A stretch of 64,000 bases of DNA from Hymenobacter cyanobacteriorum (GTDB lineage Bacteria > Bacteroidota > Bacteroidia > Cytophagales > Hymenobacteraceae), in assembly GCF_022631375.1 (NCBI RefSeq), contig NZ_JALBGC010000002.1, positions 1 through 64,000 on the forward strand, written 5' to 3'. Positions 24,053 to 30,178 of this stretch are shown here, in pieces (the first letter of the stretch is position 1; each line of letters starts with the position of its first letter). The notes under the pieces were generated by a model. The model did no database searches. It saw only the letters and a list, made by a program, of their open reading frames with translations, and was not told the DNA's origin. The position numbers and the translations under genes were made by a program.

Positions 24053-24409
24053 TTAGAGTACAGGGACAAAAACAGAAGCCAGCCCTGCGAGCAGCAATAA
24101 TCCCATGCCTAAATAAATGTCGCCCTTACGCACAGGCCGCATTGGGTATTGTGCCACAATGCGTTTCCACTTGCCTTCAGCCAACAACATTTGATATAAC
24201 ACAATGCTCATCCCCGCCAACAATCCAACCACGCCCCACACCCCTATGTTACAGGCGAAAGCCACTTCGCAAAAGTGGGCGACGAAGCTTAAGGGAAAAT
24301 AGAGCGCAAAGCACAAGAGTAAAAAGCTGTTGTCAGATACCTGCTCGGCGCTGGCAGTAGGGGAAATGATGCTGAAGCAGTAAAAAAAAAGCGAATACAG
24401 GCGGCGCAT
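24053..24409 (-). CDS. Small membrane protein, unknown
   Basis: The 118-aa product, read from the ATG at 24407-24409 (MRRLYSLFFYCFSIISPTAS), has three or four hydrophobic segments: FLLLCFALYFPLSFVAHFC, IGVWGVVGLLAGMSIVLYQM and IYLGMGLLLLAGLASVFVPV. A longer reading from 24688 crosses the terminator at 24528 and the next small gene, so it is rejected. GC content is well below that of its neighbours, suggesting an accessory gene. It converges with the small membrane protein gene before it. Confidence 0.6.
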   Translation of the reverse strand: MRRLYSLFFYCFSIISPTASAEQVSDNSFLLLCFALYFPLSFVAHFCEVAFACNIGVWGVVGLLAGMSIVLYQMLLAEGKWKRIVAQYPMRPVRKGDIYLGMGLLLLAGLASVFVPVL

Positions 24410-24527
24410 AGTGGCAGAGGTAGTTGAGGCGGCGGTGAGCAAAAATCTCACAAATGCTTGATGCGCTAAAGTTACGGTACCAAGGAATCCGACGTTTGCT
24501 GAAACGTTACCAAACAAATACCCACAA

Positions 24528-24563
24528 AAAAGGCCGGCCTCCCACGTGGGAAGCCGGCCTTTT
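24528..24563 (-). terminator. Terminator of the small lipoprotein gene
   Basis: AAAAGGCCGGC... pairs with ...GCCGGCCTTTT around CCCACGTGGG: a long stem with A-run and T-run at both ends, 19 bases after the stop of the lipoprotein at 24582. It can act in both directions. Confidence 0.85.
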
Positions 24564-24581
24564 AAACGAAACCAGAAAGCA

Positions 24582-24737
24582 CTACTGGCGCGCGGCGGGC
24601 GTGGCCGTGCTGGCCGTGATGGGCGAGGAAATGCGGTTAGCCTCCTTAGTGCTGCTGTAGGCCGGGCATTTCTGGCGGTTGCAGGCACCGAGCGAGAGAA
24701 CGAGGCCGGCGGCGGCGAGCAATGCGAACTTTTTCAT
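24582..24737 (-). CDS. 51-residue lipoprotein
   Basis: On the minus strand an ATG at 24737 opens MKKFALLAAAGLVLSLGAC, a textbook lipoprotein signal with Cys19, followed by NRQKCPAYSSTKEANRISSP and a short Thr/Ala tail; TAG ends it at 24582. A TATATTTG box lies about 42 bases upstream and a strong terminator directly downstream, so the unit is monocistronic and complete. It is too short for many gene callers. Bacteroidota genomes contain many such tiny lipoproteins with 'CPAY' after the lipid cysteine (recalled); function unknown. Confidence 0.8.
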   Translation of the reverse strand: MKKFALLAAAGLVLSLGACNRQKCPAYSSTKEANRISSPITASTATPAARQ

Positions 24738-24778
24738 AATTTATATAAAACGAGATTGGGGGTGACGCGGTTGGGTTC

Positions 24779-24786
24779 CAAATATA
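24779..24786 (-). promoter_or_regulatory. -7 box of the 51-residue lipoprotein gene
   Basis: Minus strand reads TATATTTG, an exact match to TAnnTTTG. Predicted start near 24772, leader about 35 bases. Confidence 0.6.
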
Positions 24787-24834
24787 CGCAAAGCAAGCAA
24801 TATCCGGCGCAAAACCGCTAACGCCGAAATTGAA

Positions 24835-26232
24835 TTATTCGTATCCGAGGATGCGCATCATGCTGCCGGCTTCCTGCTGGGGCGCGAAAACGGTATCGGT
24901 GAGGGTACCGTCCTCGGCGCGGTCGAGGATGATGTGCTGGGGGGCCGGAATGAGGCAGTGCTTGATGCCGCCGTAGCCGCTCAGGCTTTCCTGGTAAGCG
25001 CCGGTGTGGAAGAAGCCCACGTAGAGCGGCTGCGCATCTGCGGGCTTGCGCTCGGGCAGGAAGGTCTGGTAGATATGCTTCTCGGAGTTGTAGTAGTCCT
25101 GCGAGTCGCAGGTGAGGCCGCCGAGCTGGATTTTCTTGTATTGCTTTTCCCAGCCGTTGAGGGCCAGCATGATGAAGCGCTGGTTCAGGGCCCAGGTGTC
25201 GGGCAGGTTGGTGATGAACGAGCCGTCAATCATGTACCAGAGCTCCTTGTCGTTCTGCAGCTTCTCGTCGAGGATGCTGTAGATGGTGGCCCCGCTTTCG
25301 CCCACCGTGAAGATGCCGAACTCGGTGAAAATATGGGGCTCGGGCACGCCTTCCTGGGCGCAGATGCGCTGGATGGTGCGCAGGATTTCGGCCACCATGT
25401 AGGGGTAGTCGTAGTCGGGCTGGATGCTGGTTTGGATGGGCAGGCCACCGCCGATGTCGATGGTGGTGAGGGTGGGGCACACCTTGCGCAGCTCACAATA
25501 CTTGTGCACGAAGCGGCTCAGCTCCGACCAGTAATAGGACGTGTCCTTGATGCCCGTGCTGATGAAGTAGTGCAGCATGGTGAGCGTGAAGCGGGGGTCG
25601 TCCTTGATGCGCTGCTCGTAGATGGGGATGGCGTCGGCGTAGCGCACGCCCAGGCGCGAGGTGTAGAACTGGAAGCGCGGCTCCTCGTCGGAGGCCAGGC
25701 GCATGCCCATGTTCACCTTCTCGTTCACGTGGTCGTGGTAGTATTCGATTTCGTTGGGCGAATCGATGATGGGCATGCAATTCACGAACCCGTCGTTGAT
25801 GAGGTCGGCGATTTCCTTCTTGTAGGCCTCGGGCTTGAAGCCGTTGCAGATGATGTGCTTCTGCTTGTCGACCTTGCCCTGGGCGTGCAGGTTGCGGATG
25901 ATGCTGATGTCGAACCACGACGAGGTTTCGAGGTGGATGTCGTTTTTCAGGGCCTCTTCCAGAATGAAGCGGAAGTGCGAAGACTTGGTGCAGTAAGCGT
26001 AGGAATACGAGCCGGTGTACCCCGTTTGGGCGATGCCGTCGGCAAACCATTTCTTGGCCCGCTGAATCTGGGAGCTGATTTTGGGCAGGTAGGTGAGGCG
26101 CAGCGGGGTGCCGTATTTCTCGACGAGGGCCATCAGGTCGATGTCGTGGAAGCGCAACTCGTGGTCCTGCACGGTGAAATCGGCCGTGGGGAAGTCGAAG
26201 GTTTGGGAGATGAGGTCGTGGTACGTATCCAT
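24835..26232 (-). CDS. speA: Arginine decarboxylase (PLP-dependent, alanine racemase fold)
   Basis: The 465-aa enzyme should decarboxylate arginine to agmatine for polyamine synthesis. It has the fold III architecture: SYAYCTKSSHFRFILEEAL, where Lys83 is the likely PLP lysine, HLETSSWFDISIIRNL, then TTIDIGGGLPIQTS (phosphate-binding glycines), HIFTEFGIFTVGESG, and QLGGLTCDSQDYYN. It is shorter than E. coli SpeA (about 630 aa) and represents the compact form found in Bacteroidota. It is divergent from the arginase-family gene at 26589. A long inverted repeat starts 2 bases before the ATG. Confidence 0.88.
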   Translation of the reverse strand: MDTYHDLISQTFDFPTADFTVQDHELRFHDIDLMALVEKYGTPLRLTYLPKISSQIQRAKKWFADGIAQTGYTGSYSYAYCTKSSHFRFILEEALKNDIHLETSSWFDISIIRNLHAQGKVDKQKHIICNGFKPEAYKKEIADLINDGFVNCMPIIDSPNEIEYYHDHVNEKVNMGMRLASDEEPRFQFYTSRLGVRYADAIPIYEQRIKDDPRFTLTMLHYFISTGIKDTSYYWSELSRFVHKYCELRKVCPTLTTIDIGGGLPIQTSIQPDYDYPYMVAEILRTIQRICAQEGVPEPHIFTEFGIFTVGESGATIYSILDEKLQNDKELWYMIDGSFITNLPDTWALNQRFIMLALNGWEKQYKKIQLGGLTCDSQDYYNSEKHIYQTFLPERKPADAQPLYVGFFHTGAYQESLSGYGGIKHCLIPAPQHIILDRAEDGTLTDTVFAPQQEAGSMMRILGYE

Positions 26233-26234
26233 TT

Positions 26235-26330
26235 TTAGTTGTCAGTTGCTGGTTGTCAGTTGTTAGGGCCTGTTGTGTTGTCGGACGAAAAAAAGTCCTG
26301 ACAACTGACAACGAGCAACTGACAACTAAC
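26235..26330. repeat. Palindromic repeat, family R5 (TTGTCAGTTG type)
   Basis: Arms of about 33 bp: TTAGTTGTCAGTTGCTGG... on the left, and ...GAGCAACTGACAACTAA on the right, each arm itself containing two TTGTCAGTTG units. It starts directly before the speA ATG and so lies within the speA promoter region. Confidence 0.9.
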
Positions 26331-26588
26331 AGAAATTCCCGACCTTTGCGGCGGGCCGTACAAAAGTACCGCCGGGGTTGGGTTAACGGCCGGGAACCGA
26401 TTGTTGTTCTTGCGTTATCCCGCCTCGCATCGTGACGATGGAATATTAGCGACTTGGCTACGGCAGATTCTTCTGCCGCAAGGCAGCGCTCGAAGGCTTT
26501 CTTTTAAGCTTTAAGCCTCCGGCTTGAAACTTAAAAAGCAGCTTTGGAACGATGCCGCCATTCTGCTATCCCAAAATCCCACCCTCCG
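26331..26588. other. Promoter region between repeat and arginase-family gene
   Basis: No gene is seen. TTTAAGC/GCTTTAAGCC and GGCTTGAAACTTAAA near 26501-26537 form an imperfect hairpin. CGACCTTTG at 26339 resembles a -7 box but is far upstream. Confidence 0.4.
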
Positions 26589-27563
26589 ATGAAACGCATC
26601 AAATTACTGGAAGTCCGCTCCGAACTTGGGGCTGGTACCCGGGGCTCCGGCATGGGCATCGACGCCCTGCGTGTGGCCTGCCTCAACAAAGGCTCCGACT
26701 ACTTCCGCCGGTTCAATACCGTGACGCTGCCCGATTTGAACCACGTGCTGTTTGATAAAACGCCGTTCCCGTTCGCTAAGCATATCGACGCCATCTACAC
26801 CGTGCAGAAGGGCATTGCCGCCGCCGTGGAGCAGACGCTGCGCTTCGGCGAGTTCCCGCTGGTGCTGGCCGGCGACCACAGCAGCGCCAACGCCACCATT
26901 GCCGGCATCAAAGCCGCGTACCCCACCAAAACGCTGGGCGTGATTTGGATTGACGCCCACGCCGACATCCATTCGCCCTACACCACGCCCAGCGGCAACG
27001 TGCACGGCATGCCCCTGGCCGCCTCGCTGGGCGTCGACAACCTGAAGCACCAGCGCAACGTGCCCGACGCGGAAACGGAATTCTTCTGGCGCCGCCTGCA
27101 AAACCTGGGCGAGCCCGGCCCCAAGCTGCTGCCCGAGCACCTGGTGTACGTGGTGGTGCGCGACACCGAGGAGGAGGAAGACGCCCTCATCGAAGAGCTG
27201 GGCATCAAGTGGGTAAAGCTGCCCGAAATCAAGGCCAAAGGCTCGCGCCGCCTCACCCGCGAGATTTACGAGCACCTGCGCTTCTGCGACCTGGTATACA
27301 TTTCCTTCGACGTCGACAGCCTCGATTCGAGCTTCAGCATCGGCACGGGCACGCCCGTGGAGGACGGCCTCTACCTCTCCGAAGCCGAAAACCTCTGCCA
27401 GGACCTGCTGGAAAACGAGCGGGTGGTGTGCTTCGAAATGGTCGAAATCAACCCCACGCTGGACAACGGCAACACGATGGCGAAGAATGCCTTCAACATT
27501 CTGGAAAAGGCAACGGATGCCATTGAGAAGCGCCTACGGCTGGAGGCGGTGGTGAGCAGGTAG
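26589..27563 (+). CDS. Arginase/agmatinase-family ureohydrolase
   Basis: The 324-aa enzyme belongs to the two-manganese ureohydrolases. The metal motifs are GDHSSAN (His97), IDAHADIHS (Asp122, His124, Asp126) and SFDVDSLDSS (Asp241, Asp243). TTPSGNVHGMPLAASLG at 132-148 is the substrate loop of arginases (Asn and Ser contacts to arginine), whereas agmatinases have a different loop, so arginase (urea plus ornithine) is favoured. The divergent neighbour is arginine decarboxylase, which would fit agmatinase by context; the sequence motif points the other way. The start MKRIKLLEVRSELGAG is chosen over 15 upstream residues. The last five codons are repeated in the 21-bp direct repeat downstream. 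Confidence 0.85.
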   Translation: MKRIKLLEVRSELGAGTRGSGMGIDALRVACLNKGSDYFRRFNTVTLPDLNHVLFDKTPFPFAKHIDAIYTVQKGIAAAVEQTLRFGEFPLVLAGDHSSANATIAGIKAAYPTKTLGVIWIDAHADIHSPYTTPSGNVHGMPLAASLGVDNLKHQRNVPDAETEFFWRRLQNLGEPGPKLLPEHLVYVVVRDTEEEEDALIEELGIKWVKLPEIKAKGSRRLTREIYEHLRFCDLVYISFDVDSLDSSFSIGTGTPVEDGLYLSEAENLCQDLLENERVVCFEMVEINPTLDNGNTMAKNAFNILEKATDAIEKRLRLEAVVSR

Positions 27564-27778
27564 TAGCGCTAAATTGCGCCGCTGGCCGCAGTTTAGCGCG
27601 TAGCGCGTAACTGCTGGCCCACACGTAACGCGAGTTTGCAACTCGCTGACGCGAAGCAGCAATCTCCATCATTCCTGCCTTTCCAACGGCGAGTTGCAAA
27701 CTCGCCTTACCCATCGGCCAGCAGTTACGCGCTGCGCGCTAAACTGCGGCCAGCGCAGTGGTGAGCAGGTAGTAGCGC
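27549..27778. repeat. Nested palindrome bounded by a 21-bp direct repeat
   Basis: Outer arms of about 40 bp (CGCTGGCCGCAGTTTAGCGC ... and its complement), inside them a second pair with GCGAGTTTGCAACTCGC and GGCGAGTTGCAAACTCGCC. The whole is flanked by identical 21-bp copies at 27549-27569 and 27758-27778, beginning GTGGTGAGCAGG. The left copy is the 3' end of the arginase-family gene including its TAG, so the right copy is a duplication. Confidence 0.9.
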
Positions 27779-27810
27779 GGGCCCTAAAAATGATTCTATA
27801 GCAACTGGTG

Positions 27811-28236
27811 ATGCAAACGGAAATGATAAGAATCAAGGTCATCGGTTGGGATGACGGGGATGGGCTATTACAGTACAATGTTGCCTTATCGAATGGTGAA
27901 ACAGCTACTGAATTATCGGTTTATGGATACGACGACATGTTCAAGCAATTCGGGCAAGAGCTTGCAGACTTTCCACAAAATATCGAGAGCAGAATAAAAT
28001 TCTGTCCGATGGAAGACGATGATTCTAAATGGGCCAACTACCTTCAATTTGAAGTGTTTTGCTATGCGCCTAATGGCGCGGCTGCAATGCGAGTTCAGGT
28101 TCGGGATGGCTATGAAACGCCGTATTATTACCGTTGCGAATTCTTCATCCTTACAGTTCCGGCTACCCTGAACCGGTTAGGGGAGCAGTTAAAAAGATGG
28201 AATCCGCGAGAAGGAATGGAATTCGTTTGTGAGTAA
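27811..28236 (+). CDS. Hypothetical protein in a low-GC patch
   Basis: The 141-aa product starts MQTEMIRIKVIGWDDGDGLL; an ATG four codons on is equally possible. It is acidic, with no signal or membrane segment and a mixed alpha/beta look (LQFEVFCYAPNGAAAMRVQV, YYYRCEFFILTVPATLNRLG). Not recognised. The base composition is visibly lower in GC than the flanks, and it lies directly after the nested palindrome, so it may have been acquired. Confidence 0.6.
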   Translation: MQTEMIRIKVIGWDDGDGLLQYNVALSNGETATELSVYGYDDMFKQFGQELADFPQNIESRIKFCPMEDDDSKWANYLQFEVFCYAPNGAAAMRVQVRDGYETPYYYRCEFFILTVPATLNRLGEQLKRWNPREGMEFVCE

Positions 28237-28305
28237 ATATTCCACTAAAACTGTCATTCCAGCGCCTCCTATATTTACTGCCTCACCCATCACCCATGCT
28301 GCAAA

Positions 28306-28656
28306 ATGAGTAAACCAATCAACAATTCCGTCTTCTACGTCGAGTTTCCGGCCACTGACTTGGACGCGACGAAACGCTTCTACGCCCAGGCGTTCGGGTG
28401 GTCGTTCGAGGATTATGGGCCCGATTATGTGGCCTTTGAGGACGGGCAACTGGCAGGTGGGTTTTACCGGGCTGAGAGTGTGCCGCCCAGCAGCCCCCTA
28501 GTGGTGCTTTGGGGCGATGCGTTGGAAGATTCGCAAGCGGCAGTGGAAGCGGCCGGGGGCATCATCAGCAAGCCAATCTTTGCTTATCCGGGCGGGCGGC
28601 GGTTTCATTTCACCGACCCGAATGGCAATGAATTATCCGTTTGCGGCGAAGCGTAG
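28306..28656 (+). CDS. VOC family (glyoxalase-like) protein
   Basis: The 116-aa protein shows the vicinal-oxygen-chelate half-module: NSVFYVEFPATDLDATKRFY, AQAFGWSFEDYG, GGFYRAE, then RRFHFTDPNGNELSVC with a probable metal Glu near the end. Such small single-domain members act as dimers in detoxification or antibiotic resistance; substrate unknown. It ends shortly before a strong terminator at 28700. Confidence 0.85.
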   Translation: MSKPINNSVFYVEFPATDLDATKRFYAQAFGWSFEDYGPDYVAFEDGQLAGGFYRAESVPPSSPLVVLWGDALEDSQAAVEAAGGIISKPIFAYPGGRRFHFTDPNGNELSVCGEA

Positions 28657-28699
28657 AGCCGGGCGGGCCCAAGCCCGCCGCCTAAGCCGCTGAAGAAAC

Positions 28700-28733
28700 A
28701 GCAAGCCCCGCTAGTAGCTGGCGGGGCTTGCTG
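28700..28733 (+). terminator. Terminator of the VOC gene
   Basis: CAGCAAGCCCCGC and GCGGGGCTTGCTG form a perfect 13-bp stem, 44 bases past the stop codon, followed shortly by a short T-run. The other bases from 28734 to 28956 hold no gene that could be recognised. Confidence 0.8.
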
Positions 28734-28956
28734 GGTGGAGTTTTTGCGTTAAGCAGTCTACCTTATGAAATAATAGTAGAATATCAATTCCACCGTTTGG
28801 CTGAGCTTGTGCCTTGGCTAGCACTGTAGGCCTCGTGAATCCTCTTGGCTGGCTACGCAACAATCGGGCATTGCTCCCCCCCCTGACTAGGCCCCTGCGG
28901 GAGCGGCTCCTTCACGAGCCGGTGCTAATTTGCACGCCCCATCCCCCTGTTCCAAA

Positions 28957-29451
28957 ATGACGCGAAAATACTTGCCCCTGCTGGGCATTGGTCTGGCCTT
29001 GGCTAGCTGCCAGAAAGATGAAGTGCCCGCACCCGTAAACAAGGACTTTACGGTGGGGTACCACTTTATCAACCAAGGCGATGCCCGGGTGGAAACCGTG
29101 TGGATGCGGGCCAACACCTTCTATCCGGATAAGTACGGGCCAGGCAACAACGCGATGAACATCTACAGCGATACCTACCCCAACATCACGCCCAACCAGC
29201 GCTTGAGTCACATCGCGGCAACGTTGGATAAAACCTTATACCCGGGGTGCATCACGTACCTGAAGGTAACCATCGGATTTCGGACGCCGGGGTATACCCC
29301 TTTTCCGGTCGCCGTGGCGCCCAGCGGGGGCTACCGGATACGCGTGTTTGAGCTTCCGCCCGATACGGTAACGGCCGCGGCCAATTGCACCCGCACGTTT
29401 CAGTGGCCTTCCGATACGTTGAAGTATCCGGAAGTGCGGTGGTACAATTGA
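28957..29451 (+). CDS. Lipoprotein, unknown function
   Basis: The 164-aa product has a lipoprotein signal (MTRKYLPLLGIGLALASC, Cys18 followed by QKDEVPAPV) and a beta-rich body with no recognised domain; CITYLKVTIGFRTPGY and NCTRTFQWPSDTLKY are notable stretches, with two further cysteines that may pair. The ATG at 28957 gives the signal; nine extra in-frame residues upstream are less likely. Confidence 0.65.
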   Translation: MTRKYLPLLGIGLALASCQKDEVPAPVNKDFTVGYHFINQGDARVETVWMRANTFYPDKYGPGNNAMNIYSDTYPNITPNQRLSHIAATLDKTLYPGCITYLKVTIGFRTPGYTPFPVAVAPSGGYRIRVFELPPDTVTAAANCTRTFQWPSDTLKYPEVRWYN

Positions 29452-29555
29452 GCCAAACCAAGTCAGCGTTCTAAAACGCTCGTTTCTCTAGACTGTTTAA
29501 TCTAAAGCGCTGACTGATTCTATAATGGGACAAAAACAGACATTAACTGATAGAT

Positions 29556-29632
29556 ACGAGTTTAAGAAACTCGTTTACTAATCAAAGTTTAGGAAATTCT
29601 GCTCGAACATGAGTTTCCTAAACTTTGATTAG
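29556..29632. repeat. AT-rich hairpin pair
   Basis: ACGAGTTTAAGAAACTCGT at 29556-29574 is a near-perfect small palindrome. It is followed by a longer inverted repeat at 29578-29632 with 19-bp arms (CTAATCAAAGTTTAGGAAA and its complement). The 29452-29640 stretch is unusually AT-rich and holds no gene that could be recognised. Confidence 0.8.
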
Positions 29633-29640
29633 GGCACAAC

Positions 29641-29674
29641 GGAAAGCCCCGCCAGACACTGACGGGGCTTTCCG
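29641..29674. terminator. Terminator-like hairpin
   Basis: GGAAAGCCCCG and CGGGGCTTTCC pair around an 11-base loop. It lies between the lipoprotein gene (plus) and the small secreted protein gene (minus), and probably terminates the latter. Confidence 0.6.
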
Positions 29675-29714
29675 TTGCTTCAAGTTTCGGTGGGGTATTC
29701 GGCCGACGAAGCGC

Positions 29715-29975
29715 TTAACGGATGGAACCCGGCCGGGCCGGCGGGCGGCGCATGGCTTCTTCCACTTCGCGCCGATGGGCGGCCCGCTGCTCGGCGGGCG
29801 TAAGCGGCTTTTTGACTGGGCGCTTGCCGGAGAGTTTGGCTTTGCGGTCGCGCTCGGCGTGGCCCCGCATCATGCCGGAGAGCACCTGGCCTTGGGCCAC
29901 TGCAGCGGGGTCGACTTGCGCCCGGGCCACTGGGATGCTCAGGGCCAACAAGCTGAGAACAAGCAGAACTTTCAT
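29715..29975 (-). CDS. Small basic secreted protein
   Basis: The 86-aa product has a signal peptide (MKVLLVLSLLALSIPVARAQ, cleavage near residue 19-20) and a mature part rich in Arg and Lys: GHAERDRKAKLSGKRPVKKP followed by LTPAEQRAAHRREVEEAMRR, predicted helical. No domain is recognised. The ATG at 29975 is selected because the in-frame upstream extension (41 residues) has no signal and overlaps the argS promoter region. Confidence 0.6.
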   Translation of the reverse strand: MKVLLVLSLLALSIPVARAQVDPAAVAQGQVLSGMMRGHAERDRKAKLSGKRPVKKPLTPAEQRAAHRREVEEAMRRPPARPGSIR

Positions 29976-30122
29976 GGCAAGGCCGGCTGACCGGATGAGT
30001 GCGCCAAGCAGCTGGTTAGCAACTATACGTAACCGGTGCGCCGAGGGTATCCGGCTGGCCAGTAGCGCGAGTTTCGTAGTGCGCGCATCCCGCGCCATTG
30101 GGTCTGCTCTAACGGCGTGGGG

Positions 30123-30144
30123 ACGCGAACTACAAAGTTCGCGT
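30123..30144. repeat. Short inverted repeat, family R2-like
   Basis: ACGCGAACTACAAAGTTCGCGT, arms ACGCGAACT and AGTTCGCGT. It resembles the outer end of the R2 palindromes (GTAGCGCGAACTTT at 56302). It lies upstream of argS. Confidence 0.6.
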
Positions 30145-30166
30145 TACTATCGCGCACAACGGCCCG

Positions 30167-30174
30167 TACCTTTG
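30167..30174 (+). promoter_or_regulatory. -7 box of argS
   Basis: TACCTTTG, exact TAnnTTTG. The GTG start of argS at 30179 comes 4 bases later, so translation probably begins at or next to the transcript 5' end. Confidence 0.6.
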
Positions 30175-30178
30175 CCCC

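Noticed and set aside
24410..24688. N-terminal extension of the 24053-24409 membrane protein
   Set aside because: It would translate through a terminator and the separate 51-residue lipoprotein gene.
29976..30098. 41-residue extension of the small basic secreted protein
   Set aside because: It lacks a signal peptide and overlaps noncoding sequence; the ATG at 29975 has a proper signal.
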